A stretch of DNA of 64,000 nucleotides from Anthropogastromicrobium sp050944455 (GTDB lineage Bacteria > Bacillota > Clostridia > Lachnospirales > Lachnospiraceae): contig JBMNRC010000011.1 in NCBI GenBank assembly GCA_050944455.1, forward strand, positions 21,093-85,092. Reading direction: 5' to 3'. Position numbers and translations under genes: made by a program. The notes under the pieces were generated by a model, which saw only the letters and a program-made list of their open reading frames with translations, was not told where the DNA came from and searched no databases. Below are positions 34,525-43,355 of the stretch, piece by piece; the first letter of the stretch is position 1; the number at the start of each line of letters is the position of its first letter.

Positions 34525-37362
34525 ATGGAAAATATGGGGGTGCCGTGCCTGCGCGTGGAGTGGGTGAACGGCAGAGCAGATCTTTCCGGAATCTGGCAGG
34601 CTGAAATCGGGGAAGACGGACCGCGGGAAATGAAGCTTCCCGGCACGCTCGACGAGAGCGGAATCGGCCACGCCGACAGCAAGACAGAGCAGGTGCATCC
34701 GGACGCCGGCAAGAATGAACAGCTCCTGGCGGAGAATGTGATTGCGACCAGGTTTACCCGAAAATACACCTACACCGGCGAAGCCCGCATCTCCGCGGAT
34801 GTGAAGGGACCGGTCCGCCCCGGCCGCAGAGTGTTTGTCTCTGCGGAGCGCGCCCGCTGCCTGAAGCTTCTTGTGGACGGAAAGGAAATCAGGCCGTTTG
34901 TCCCCGAGACGCTGGATACTCCGCACATCTATGAGATTACCGATGTGTGGAACACCCGCACGGAACAGCCTCACCGGTTTACTTTCCTGTCGGACAATTC
35001 CTATCCGGGGCTTCCCGCGGAGAACATTCTGTATTCTTCCACGGCGACGGACGAAACGCAGACCAACTGGAACGGGATTATCGGGAATTTCTTCCTGAAG
35101 ACGGAGCCGGAAGTTTTCATCCTTTCGATCCGGGTGCTATATCTCAGCGACACGCTGAGCATTACCTGCGAGATTTCCGCTCCGGAAAAGATGAAAAAAA
35201 CAAAGGGGACCCTGACCCTGCAGTCCCAGGTCTTCAGCGGGAGCCTGTCCAGGGAAGTGGAAATCGGCCCCGGAATTACCACGGTCACGGTTTCGGGCGT
35301 CAGGCTGAAGGACCGGATCAGCCGGTGGGACGAGACGGCGGGCAGTCTGTACGACTGTTCGGCGCAGCTGGATCTTTCGCCCAAAAAGTCGGTCCGGAAA
35401 AATGTGCGTTTCGGAATCCGTGAATTCAGAAGCGGCGATGACGGGCGTCTCACGCTCAACGGCAGACGCATTTTTCTACGCGGGGAGGCAAACTGCGCGG
35501 AATTCCCGGAGACCGGTCATCCGCCGATGGACCGGTGGACCTGGTACCGCATCCTGGCGCAGTTCCAGAATTATGGAGTCAACTGCATGCGCTTCCATTC
35601 GTGGTGCCCGCCGGAGGAAGCTTTTGCCGCGGCGGACGAGCTGGGCATGATGATGCAGCCGGAGCTGTCGCACTGGAACCCGCGCACGGCTTTCGAATCG
35701 GATACGGCTTACCGCTACTACCGCACCGAGATGGAGGAGCTGCTGAAGTGCTACGCCAACCATCCGTCTTTTGTCATGCTCACGTTCGGGAACGAGCTGG
35801 CGTCCGGCGAGGCCGGACACGAGCGGATGAGGGAGCTGCTGACGGAGGCGAAGAAACTGGATCCCACGAGGCTTTACGCCAACGGCTCCAATCTCCATTA
35901 CGGGGACGCCGGCGTCGAACCCCTGGCGGATTTCTTTACCGGCTCCGCCTTCTTCGGAAAGCCGCTGCGGGGAACCTACAGCGGGCTCAATACCGGCGGC
36001 GGAATCCGGGGAGCCATCAACAACCGCTATCCGGGATGCCGGCTGAATTACAGTGAAACCATGGCTGAAATCCGGCAGATCTATCCGGGCCCGGTGTTCG
36101 GCTTTGAGGTGGGACAGTTCGAGGTGCTCCCGGACTTCAGCGAGCTGGATTCGTTCCATGGAATCTCCGACCCCGCAAACTACCGCAGAATCAAAACCCT
36201 GGCGGAGCAGAAAGGTTTTCTCGACGACTGGCCTCATATGGTGGAGGCAACCGGGGAACTGGCCCGCATCGGCTACCGGGCGGAGGTTGAGGCGGCGCTC
36301 AGCACGCCGAAGATGTCAGGGTTATCCCTGCTCGGCCTGCAGGACTTCCCGGGACAGGGGACCGCGCTCGTCGGGATGCTGAATTCCCATCTGGATCCGA
36401 AGCCGTTCCCGTTCGCGAAGGCGGACGCCTTCAATTCGTTCTTCCGCGGGGCGTCCATCCTTCTGCAGATTTCCAGATACACGTATGAGAGCAGCGATAA
36501 GGAAGAAGCGCCGCTGCTGGTCGCAAACTACAACCGGGGCGAGATTTACGCCCCGTTCTCCTGGTCGGTGTACGAGACGGACCCGGATTTCCTGAAAAAG
36601 CCGGAGAGCGTCCAGGAACTCGAGGTTATGGCAGGACAGGGACAGACGGTGTTCAACCATATGGGGCACATCTGGAAATGCGCGGAAGGGACGCAGATGA
36701 AAATCGGCACTATCCCGCTGGATTTTTCCCTGGTCAGAAAGCCGACGAAGCTGTTCTACCGGATGCAGCTGGGCGACGTCGTGAGCGTGGTGCCGGTGTG
36801 GGTTTATCCGGCCGAAGGCGTCCCGGAATGCCCGGAAAGCGTATATGAGACGAAGCGCTTTGACGAAAAAGCCAGGGAAGTGCTCCGGAGCGGAGGACGG
36901 GTCTATCTGTCCCCGGATTCCGACAGGGAATCCCTTCCTCGTTCGATCCAGGCCCAGTTCACCACGGATTTCTGGTCGGTGGGAACCTTCCCGGGCCAGG
37001 AGGGCAGCATGGGCCAGCTGATTGACTGCGGGCATCCCCTGTTCGACGAATTCCCGACGGAATTCCATACGAACTGGCAGTGGTGGCCGATGGCGTCCCA
37101 GAGGGCCGTGATTCTGCCGCGGCGCATTCCCTCGATCGTTGCGGAGATGGACAGCTACGCGACCATGCGGCCGATGGCGCAGATGTTCGAGTGCCGGTGC
37201 GGCGGCGGGTCTCTTCTCTTCTCGTCGATGGGACTGCAGAATCTCCAGCAGTACCCGGAGGGGCGCGCTCTGCAGAGGGCCGTGTACCACTACATGGAGT
37301 CCGGAAAATTCAGGCCGGAGCAGGAGCTGCCGGAGGAGCTGATCGCTTCCCTGGTGAACTGA
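34525..37362 (+). CDS. GH2-family glycosidase (beta-galactosidase-like)
   Basis: This 945-residue cytoplasmic enzyme starts at the ATG at 34525, 9 nt behind AGGAGGA (a GTG codon directly before it is possible). An N-terminal jelly-roll (sugar-binding) domain is followed by an immunoglobulin-like domain near 200-290. The TIM-barrel has the acid/base Glu424 in FGNELAS and probable nucleophile Glu528 in FGFEVGQFE. C-terminal beta domains follow to the end. The architecture is that of GH2 exo-beta-glycosidases, but the active-site neighbourhood differs from LacZ, so the sugar (beta-galactoside, glucuronide or mannoside) is undetermined. It is the third gene in a run of plus-strand metabolic genes, 82 bp behind the flavoprotein gene. 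Confidence 0.82.
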   Translation: MENMGVPCLRVEWVNGRADLSGIWQAEIGEDGPREMKLPGTLDESGIGHADSKTEQVHPDAGKNEQLLAENVIATRFTRKYTYTGEARISADVKGPVRPGRRVFVSAERARCLKLLVDGKEIRPFVPETLDTPHIYEITDVWNTRTEQPHRFTFLSDNSYPGLPAENILYSSTATDETQTNWNGIIGNFFLKTEPEVFILSIRVLYLSDTLSITCEISAPEKMKKTKGTLTLQSQVFSGSLSREVEIGPGITTVTVSGVRLKDRISRWDETAGSLYDCSAQLDLSPKKSVRKNVRFGIREFRSGDDGRLTLNGRRIFLRGEANCAEFPETGHPPMDRWTWYRILAQFQNYGVNCMRFHSWCPPEEAFAAADELGMMMQPELSHWNPRTAFESDTAYRYYRTEMEELLKCYANHPSFVMLTFGNELASGEAGHERMRELLTEAKKLDPTRLYANGSNLHYGDAGVEPLADFFTGSAFFGKPLRGTYSGLNTGGGIRGAINNRYPGCRLNYSETMAEIRQIYPGPVFGFEVGQFEVLPDFSELDSFHGISDPANYRRIKTLAEQKGFLDDWPHMVEATGELARIGYRAEVEAALSTPKMSGLSLLGLQDFPGQGTALVGMLNSHLDPKPFPFAKADAFNSFFRGASILLQISRYTYESSDKEEAPLLVANYNRGEIYAPFSWSVYETDPDFLKKPESVQELEVMAGQGQTVFNHMGHIWKCAEGTQMKIGTIPLDFSLVRKPTKLFYRMQLGDVVSVVPVWVYPAEGVPECPESVYETKRFDEKAREVLRSGGRVYLSPDSDRESLPRSIQAQFTTDFWSVGTFPGQEGSMGQLIDCGHPLFDEFPTEFHTNWQWWPMASQRAVILPRRIPSIVAEMDSYATMRPMAQMFECRCGGGSLLFSSMGLQNLQQYPEGRALQRAVYHYMESGKFRPEQELPEELIASLVN

Positions 37363-37534
37363 CCCGGCCGCCGCGGGATCCGGATGGGACTTTGCCGAAA
37401 CGGTTATCTGAAACAGCCTTTCCGGCGTGTCTTTTCTGCCTGTGTTTTCTGCCTGGCAGACGGAATGGCTTCTGAAAACCGGATTTTACGGGATGACGGA
37501 AGCGGGCTCCGGCCCGGGCAGGCCCGGGAGCGGG
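37363..37534. other. Intergenic region before the small conserved gene
   Basis: The GH2 stop is followed by GC-rich sequence without an obvious terminator; CCCGGGCAGGCCCGGG (about 37513-37528) could form a short hairpin. The promoter at 37535 and a ~200-nt untranslated leader fill the rest of the 401-bp gap. No further gene visible. Confidence 0.35.
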
Positions 37535-37562
37535 TTTCGAAATCGTTAAAATGTGATATACT
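37535..37562 (+). promoter_or_regulatory. Extended -10 promoter upstream of the small conserved gene
   Basis: TTTCGA (37535-37540), a 16-bp spacer ending in TGA, and TATACT (37557-37562) lie in a short AT-rich patch of otherwise GC-rich DNA, about 200 bp before the 92-residue gene. Confidence 0.55.
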
Positions 37563-37763
37563 TGTTTTTACGTTCAGCGGGATTCCGGGCAGGCAGTCCG
37601 GACTGTCACCGCGCGCCAGCCGGCGCGCGGCGCGGGAAACAGCAGTTTCGCGGTGCCTGGTTTGCGTCATACGGAGACCTGCCGGTGCCGCGGCGCGGGA
37701 ACGGAAAAATTCCGTCTGCGCTCAGCAGATTTCAGATTCAGGATTAATTAATGGAGGAACGAC

Positions 37764-38042
37764 ATGGTTAAGGTTTATCATCTGACGGATTTCAAGCTGC
37801 AGGAAGCGGCAAAAACAGAGGAAGAAAAAGCGCAGAAGCTGCAGGCGCTGAGAGATCACATCCTGGAGGAGATCCGCGCGCTGGACGATGTGAAATCCGC
37901 GGATTATGTGGAGGATAACACCGCAATCAGAATCGAGACGGAAGACGGGGAATACGCAAGCGTCATGGACCGCGTTTACAATATCTGCGCTCATGAGGCA
38001 AGCAGCGAGGTTTCCTTCGAGCGTTTCGATTACGGCGACTGA
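37764..38042 (+). CDS. Small conserved-looking protein of unknown function
   Basis: This 92-residue acidic protein starts at 37764 behind GGAGGAACGAC. Residues ~10-45 form a charged helix (LQEAAKTEEEKAQKLQALRDHILEEIRAL). The rest looks like a small alpha/beta domain (ADYVEDNTAIRIETEDGEYASVMDRVYNICAH..). No signal peptide, membrane segment or metal motif is visible. It precedes the Nudix gene by about 50 bp and is probably co-transcribed with it. I do not recognise the family. Confidence 0.7.
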   Translation: MVKVYHLTDFKLQEAAKTEEEKAQKLQALRDHILEEIRALDDVKSADYVEDNTAIRIETEDGEYASVMDRVYNICAHEASSEVSFERFDYGD

Positions 38043-38092
38043 GCGGCTGACCCGGCGTCGGGTTTATGCCGGCTGCGGAAAAGAGAGAATCA

Positions 38093-38752
38093 ATGGCTGA
38101 CGAAAGCAGAAAATCACAAGGCAGGGTTAAAAGCGTAACCCAGCAGACGCACAACCGTTTTCTCAACCTCTATGAGTTTGAGGCTGAGAGAAGGAGCGGG
38201 AGGATCGCGCCGTATTTTGTCGCGTCCCGCGCCGAGCAGGCGGATAAGCTGCGCGCGGTAGCGGACAGGCCGTCGGACGGCGTGATCATCTATTCCGTCT
38301 ACGGGGAGAAAAAGGACCGCGTTGTGCTGGTGAAGCAGTTCCGTTATCCCCTGAACGATTATGTCTACGAATTTCCGGCGGGCCTGGTGGAACCGGGCGA
38401 GACGGTGGAGGAATCCGGAGTCCGCGAAATTTACGAGGAGACCGGCCTGACCTTTACGCCGAAGAAGACGGATCCGCGCTATAACCGGCCGTTTTTCACC
38501 ACAGTGGGGATGACGGACGAATGCTGCGGAACGATCTACGGCTACTGCTCGGGAACGCCGTCCAACGCGCACGAGGAGGAGTCGGAGGATATCCAGGTTG
38601 TGCTGGCTGACAGAAATGAATGCCGCAGAATTCTCAAAGAAGAAAATGTGGCGATCATGTGCGCCTACATGCTGATGCATTTTATCACCTGCGAAGGAGA
38701 CCCGCTCGCTTTTCTGGATGACCAGGGGAACCGGGGGAATCAGCGGCAGTGA
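38093..38752 (+). CDS. Nudix hydrolase (ADP-ribose pyrophosphatase type)
   Basis: This 219-residue hydrolase is read from the ATG at 38093 behind AGAGAG; an ATG at 38066 lacks a ribosome binding site. The complete Nudix box GX5EX7REUXEEXGU is seen as GLVEPGETVEESGVREIYEETGL, preceded by LVKQFRYPLNDYVYEFPAG, which is typical of the NudF-like ADP-ribose pyrophosphatase subgroup. It hydrolyses nucleotide-sugar diphosphates in the cytoplasm; the exact substrate is unproven. The CCGTIYGYCSGT segment is somewhat unusual. It shares a likely transcript with the 92-residue gene and ends at the terminator at 38885. Confidence 0.88.
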   Translation: MADESRKSQGRVKSVTQQTHNRFLNLYEFEAERRSGRIAPYFVASRAEQADKLRAVADRPSDGVIIYSVYGEKKDRVVLVKQFRYPLNDYVYEFPAGLVEPGETVEESGVREIYEETGLTFTPKKTDPRYNRPFFTTVGMTDECCGTIYGYCSGTPSNAHEEESEDIQVVLADRNECRRILKEENVAIMCAYMLMHFITCEGDPLAFLDDQGNRGNQRQ

Positions 38753-38884
38753 CGACAAGTCTGCAGCCTGGCAGGGAAAGCGGCCCTGGACCGGAGCATC
38801 CACGGATCCGCTTCCGGTGTTAAAGCAGCGGAAAAGCCGTCCGGACAGCAGACTGGGCCTGTTCTGAAAATTGATCAGAAAAGC

Positions 38885-38933
38885 AAAAAGATCCGGGAAC
38901 GGGAGGATTGATCCCCGTTCCCGGATCTTTTTT
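38885..38933. terminator. Bidirectional terminator between the Nudix and HtrA genes
   Basis: AAAAAGATCCGGGAACGGG (38885-38903) and CCCGTTCCCGGATCTTTTT (38914-38932) form a near-perfect 19-bp stem with a T run on the plus strand and the mirrored A run on the other side. Confidence 0.92.
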
Positions 38934-39210
38934 GCGCCATTTTTCCGCCTTCCGGATAGCATCCGCGCGGGCCGCTGCAGTCAGCGCAATCCGCTGACAG
39001 GCCAGCTTCAGGCAGCTTTTCCTGAAAGCCGGATTTCATCCGCGCGGGCTGCGGCGGAAAGCGAAGCGAAAACCTACGCCGACGGCAAGGTCAAGCTACA
39101 TACGCGCGGGCCGCGGCGGAAAGCGCCAGCGGCTGACGCTCTGACTCAGGCTTCGTTCAGAACCGATTGAATAAACCTGGGATTTCCGAAGGCGTATCGT
39201 TTCCGGACCG
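38934..39210. other. Degenerate repeat region downstream of htrA
   Basis: Copies of CGCGCGGGCYGCGGCGGAAAGCG-like sequence occur at about 38964, 39040 and 39103 without a fixed period. No gene is visible. Confidence 0.5.
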
Positions 39211-40575
39211 TCAGTTGGTCTCGATTTCGTCGCGGGAAACCAGGGTGACGTCGATTGAGATTTCCTCAAACTGGCTTCCGCTGATTCTGGAGACGGTCAG
39301 CGTCACGGTTTCGCCCGCCTTGTAATAGGACAGCTCCGTGCGGAGTTCGTCGTAGGAAGTAATCTCGGTGCCGTTGACGGCGGTGATGATATCGCCGAGC
39401 TGCAGGCCGGCCTCCGCGGCCGGGCTTCCGCTGTAGATCTGCATCACCTGCGCGCCTTCCGGATATCCGTAATAAGACACCGTGGCGGAATCGACGTCCT
39501 GTCCGATGATGCCGAGGTAGCCCTTCTCATCGCTGCTGACGACAGTGCGCGGAGTCTGGTTCTTCAGCTCGTTGATCGTGTCAATCGCCTCGGAAATCGG
39601 AATCGCGTAGCCGATGCCCTCGACGCCCACTTCCTCATACTTTGCGGAGTTGATGCCGATCAGCTGTCCTCTGTCGTTGAAGAGGCCGCCGCCGCTGTTG
39701 CCGCCGTTGATGGCCGCGTCAACCTGCATCAGCCGGCGGGTTACGCCGTCTTCCGCGGTGACTTCGCGGTCCAGGGCGCTGATATAGCCGACGGTGAGCG
39801 TCTGCCCGAGCCCGAGGGCGTTGCCGATGGCGATGACTCCCTGCCCGACCTTCGCGGAGCTGGAGTCGCCGATGGCAGCGGCTTTGACGGCGGAAAGCGT
39901 ATCGTCGGAAAGATCCGCGAGCGGAACGCCGATCACCGCGAGGTCCGCCTCGGCGTCCGCGCCGATCAGCGTGGCTTCAAGTTCGGTTCCGTCCACAAAG
40001 GTGACGGTAAGGCTCTTGGTGGAAGCCGTGTAGGAGTAGAAGGTGCTGTTTCCGGATTTGTCGTACACGGCGACATGGTTGTTGGTGACGATCAGCAGGT
40101 TGGTGTCGTCCTCGCCGATGATGACGCCGGAGCCGTAAGCTTCGGATTCGGAAGTTTCGGTATTCTGGTCGTTGTTGTTCCCGTAGCCGAAGAACCCGAA
40201 ATAGTTCTCGATCGAATTGCCGCTCGTGGAAGTGACTTCAATCGTGTTGGTGATTGACACGACGCTGGCAAGGCAGGATTCCGCGACTTCCGAAACGTCA
40301 GGAAGCACGTGGACATCTTCCTCATCGATTTCAATTTCAGTCGTGCTGAGATTTCCAAGGGTAACTTCACCGCCGTTGCCTGAATCCTCCGCGGATTCCG
40401 CCTCAACAGATTCCGGCTCCGCGGTTTCGGTTTCGGTGGTTTCCTCCGCGTACGCGCCGAACGCGTAAACGTCAGATGCTCCCGCCAGGGAACTGCCCGC
40501 GAGAAGCGCGGCGGCAAGCAGCGCGCCTGCGGCAAAAACTCTTCCCTGCCGACGATTTTTGTGACTGTCTCTCAT
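39211..40575 (-). CDS. HtrA/DegP-like trypsin-type serine protease with PDZ domain
   Basis: This 454-residue protein starts at 40575 behind GGGGAGG (the open frame extends upstream but without a site). Residues 12-33 are a signal peptide or signal anchor. A Glu/Thr-rich acidic linker (about 44-95) leads to the protease domain with catalytic triad His167 (TNNHVAV), Asp211 (EADLAVIGV) and Ser294 (INGGNSGGG). One PDZ domain (about 345-440) binds C-termini of substrates. It degrades or refolds damaged exported proteins outside the membrane. GGNSGGG instead of the usual GNSGGP is a mild deviation. It is a single-gene unit convergent with the Nudix gene and divergent from the GH51 gene. Confidence 0.92.
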   Translation of the reverse strand: MRDSHKNRRQGRVFAAGALLAAALLAGSSLAGASDVYAFGAYAEETTETETAEPESVEAESAEDSGNGGEVTLGNLSTTEIEIDEEDVHVLPDVSEVAESCLASVVSITNTIEVTSTSGNSIENYFGFFGYGNNNDQNTETSESEAYGSGVIIGEDDTNLLIVTNNHVAVYDKSGNSTFYSYTASTKSLTVTFVDGTELEATLIGADAEADLAVIGVPLADLSDDTLSAVKAAAIGDSSSAKVGQGVIAIGNALGLGQTLTVGYISALDREVTAEDGVTRRLMQVDAAINGGNSGGGLFNDRGQLIGINSAKYEEVGVEGIGYAIPISEAIDTINELKNQTPRTVVSSDEKGYLGIIGQDVDSATVSYYGYPEGAQVMQIYSGSPAAEAGLQLGDIITAVNGTEITSYDELRTELSYYKAGETVTLTVSRISGSQFEEISIDVTLVSRDEIETN

Positions 40576-40755
40576 AAAATAACCTCCCCGGGGATACGGA
40601 CTCATAGCGCTGACTTCTGTTCCGATGATTCCCCGATGCAAAAATGGTATCGCTGCGGCGGCGGGGACCGGCACTTCAGTGCCAGTGCGCCGCCGGACAC
40701 GGATAAGGACACGGACAGTATAGCACATTTGCGGCGGGACAGACAGAAGCGGCGG

Positions 40756-40784
40756 TTGTTTCAGGGCGGCGGTTCTGCTACAAT
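40756..40784 (+). promoter_or_regulatory. Promoter of the GH51 gene
   Basis: TTGTTT (40756-40761) and TACAAT (40779-40784) are 17 bp apart with TGC directly before the -10 box (extended -10). On the opposite strand a TATACT near 40724 may serve htrA. Confidence 0.6.
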
Positions 40785-40857
40785 GAAACTATCAGGTTTT
40801 CCCGCGGCGGCGTGTCTTTTCCGCCGGGGAAATCGCACGGGAAAGGAAGGAAAAATC

Positions 40858-42801
40858 ATGAATCTGAATCTGAACGGCGCAAAGCTGGCTGACATCAATC
40901 CCCGGATGTACGGACTGTTCTTCGAGGACATCAATTACGGCGCGGACGGCGGGCTTTACGCGGAAATGATCGAGAACCGCTCGTTTGAGTTCGTGGACGC
41001 GCACGGGGACCGCGGAGATTACTACACGGTTTTTGACGGCGGCTACGGCTGGAGCGTGTATCCGGAGAACGCGAAGGCACAGATGGCCATTGTGTCAGGC
41101 AGCCCGCTGTACGCGGAGAATCCCCATTACCTGCGCTTCACTTCTTCCCAGGCGGGCGCCGGAATCTGCAACAAGGCGTACGACGGCATCACCCTCAAAG
41201 AAGGGGAGGAATACCGGGTGAGCTTTTACGCCAGAAACATCTCCGCTTCCGGAAACTTTGTCGTGTCCGTGATCAGCGGGGGAAAAGCCGCAGCTTTCGC
41301 CACGGTCCCGGTCAGAGACCCGCGAGGCACGCTGCCGAATTTCTGGGAAAAGTATGAAGTGACGCTCACCGCCAGAAAATCCGTCCGCCACGCGAAGTTC
41401 GTGCTTTCGATGAGCAGCGGCGGAACGACCGAGTTCGATTTTGTCTCCATGTTCCCGGCGGACGCGGTGAAGGGAATTTTCCGCCGCGACCTGTTTGAGA
41501 AACTCGACGCGGTTCACCCGGGCTTTATCCGTTTCCCGGGAGGCTGCATCATCGAGGGAAACACGCTGGCAAACCGCTATGATTTCAAGAACACGCTGAC
41601 AATCCCCGAGAGAAGAAAGAACAACTGGAACCGCTGGGCAGTCCACGAAAACAGCGAGAAAAACCATTACCACAGCGTGTTCTCGCATTACAACCAGACG
41701 TACGGCATGGGATATTATGAGTTTTTCCTGCTCTGCGAGGCTCTCGGGGCGGAACCGCTCCCGGTTCTGTCGGTCGGCCTGGCGTGCCAGTATCAGTCCT
41801 TTGAGTATGTCCCGCAGGATTCCCCGGCCTTCGCCGGATTCGTCCGGGACGCCCTGGACCTGATTGAGTTTGCCAACGGCCCGGCGGATTCCCCGTGGGG
41901 TAAAGTCCGCGCGGAGCTCGGCCATCCTGAGCCATTCAATTTGAAGATGGTGGGAATCGGAAACGAGCAGTGGCAGACCGACAAAATCGACTTTTTCTCC
42001 CGCTACGAGGCGTTCGAAAAGGCTATTCACGCGAAATATCCTGAGATCCGCCTGATCGGCTCCGCGGGTCCCGCGGTGAAAGAGGAGAGATACGGGAAGG
42101 CCTGGGCATTCTTCGACAGCCACGCGGACGACCCGGATTTTGTGTACGCGGTAGACGAACATTACTATATGAAGCCGCAGTGGTTCCTGGACAATGTCGG
42201 GTTCTACGACAGCTATCCCCGCACCCGCAGGGTGTTCTCGGGAGAATACGCGGCGCATCCGGAATCCCGAAAGAATACGCTGGAAGGCGCGCTGTGCGAG
42301 GCCGCGTTCATGACCGGCGTGGAGAGAAACGCGGATGTGGTCCGCCTTTCTTCCTACGCGCCGCTCTTCGGCCGGGTGAATTTCTGGCAGTGGCGCCCGG
42401 ACCTGATCTGGTTTGACGATGAGACGAGCTTCGGGACGCCGTCCTGGTACGTGCAGAAGATGTTCTCCAACAATGTCGGGGACGAGGAGATCGACCTCGG
42501 CGCGGCTGTCGGAGAGCTGCGGTCCCGCGGAATTTATGTGTGCGCTTCGCGGACGTCCGCGCAGAAGGGCGGGGAGTACATCGTCAAGATTGTCAATCTG
42601 TCCGGCTCGGACCAGACGTTTGATTTCACGGACGGCGGGGACAGGCTGGCCTGCGTGAGTAAGGAAGTTCTGTCCGGACCGGAACCGGAGGCCGAGAATA
42701 CCATCAGCGACCCCGACCGCGTGCGCTCGCAGGCTGAGGATCCGGCTGATCCGGCTGTCCCGGCCGGAACCTTCGCGGTGTTCCGCCTCAGAAAAGCGTG
42801 A
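40858..42801 (+). CDS. Alpha-L-arabinofuranosidase (GH51)
   Basis: This 647-residue intracellular enzyme starts at 40858 behind AAAGGAAGG. N-terminal features PRMYGLFFEDINYGADGGLYAEMIENRSFEF are typical of GH51. The barrel has acid/base Glu370 (GIGNEQW) and nucleophile Glu463 (VFSGEYA). It removes arabinose from short arabinan or arabinoxylan fragments taken up by the cell. A C-terminal beta domain ends with a short Pro/Glu/Asp-rich tail before FAVFRLRKA. No transporter is adjacent. Upstream start codons in the same frame have no ribosome binding site. Confidence 0.93.
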   Translation: MNLNLNGAKLADINPRMYGLFFEDINYGADGGLYAEMIENRSFEFVDAHGDRGDYYTVFDGGYGWSVYPENAKAQMAIVSGSPLYAENPHYLRFTSSQAGAGICNKAYDGITLKEGEEYRVSFYARNISASGNFVVSVISGGKAAAFATVPVRDPRGTLPNFWEKYEVTLTARKSVRHAKFVLSMSSGGTTEFDFVSMFPADAVKGIFRRDLFEKLDAVHPGFIRFPGGCIIEGNTLANRYDFKNTLTIPERRKNNWNRWAVHENSEKNHYHSVFSHYNQTYGMGYYEFFLLCEALGAEPLPVLSVGLACQYQSFEYVPQDSPAFAGFVRDALDLIEFANGPADSPWGKVRAELGHPEPFNLKMVGIGNEQWQTDKIDFFSRYEAFEKAIHAKYPEIRLIGSAGPAVKEERYGKAWAFFDSHADDPDFVYAVDEHYYMKPQWFLDNVGFYDSYPRTRRVFSGEYAAHPESRKNTLEGALCEAAFMTGVERNADVVRLSSYAPLFGRVNFWQWRPDLIWFDDETSFGTPSWYVQKMFSNNVGDEEIDLGAAVGELRSRGIYVCASRTSAQKGGEYIVKIVNLSGSDQTFDFTDGGDRLACVSKEVLSGPEPEAENTISDPDRVRSQAEDPADPAVPAGTFAVFRLRKA

Positions 42802-43116
42802 AGGCTGCGGAGAGTTTTCTACCCTCCGCGGCACTAAGGAAGCAGGGTGCTGTATTCTATGAAACCGCGGCGCGGCTGCAGGCGGAAGAATTGAAAAGAA
42901 GAGCCTGCGGACGGAACAGAAGAAAAGCAGAAAAGCATCAGAACAGAAGAAGGGCGGAGCCTGAGCAGCCCGGATGATCATTCGTTCAGCTCACGACTCC
43001 ATCCGGAGCCCGCAGCGCCCGGGCGGAGGGTTCATGAGGCAGTAAACAGAAGAATTTAAGAAAAACAGCAAACAGGAGAATTAGAGAACAGGAGAATCAG
43101 AGAAGAGCAGAAGAAG
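42802..43116. other. Purine-rich gene-free region
   Basis: Between the GH51 stop and the terminator lie about 315 bp without a gene. AGAACAGAAGA- and AACAGGAGAATYAGAGAA-like words recur irregularly, most densely at 42895-42955 and 43045-43110. I see no promoter or RNA structure apart from the terminator that follows. Confidence 0.4.
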
Positions 43117-43160
43117 CCCCGGGGAGGCCGGCGGAAAACCGCGGACCTCCCCGGGGTTTT
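43117..43160 (+). terminator. Terminator separating the GH51 and pst units
   Basis: CCCCGGGGAGG (43117-43127) pairs with CCTCCCCGGGG (43146-43156), the loop itself able to form GGCGG/CCGC pairs, followed by TTTT. Confidence 0.8.
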
Positions 43161-43185
43161 CAGCGAAAAAGGAAAGATTCCTGAT

Positions 43186-43213
43186 TTTACATAGAATTTG
43201 CATGACCTTTGCA
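43186..43213 (+). promoter_or_regulatory. Pho box of the pst operon
   Basis: Three hexamers TTTACA (43186), TTTGCA (43197) and TTTGCA (43208) are spaced exactly 11 bp apart. This matches PhoP binding arrays of Firmicutes (TTWACA-type repeats with ~5-bp spacers). It lies 143 bp before pstS and fits phosphate-starvation induction by the PhoP/PhoR-type pair encoded 5 kb downstream. Confidence 0.78.
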
Positions 43214-43355
43214 TGAATGCGGTATCAGCAGCAGCGCGTCAAAAGTAGAATGCAGATGTAACCTGAAGAACAGAATACTTCAGAGCAATTCCCGGGGAAT
43301 GGGTAAGGGATCCGTTCCCGCAGGGAAAAGGACCTGTAGGTCCGGAAGGAGAAAA

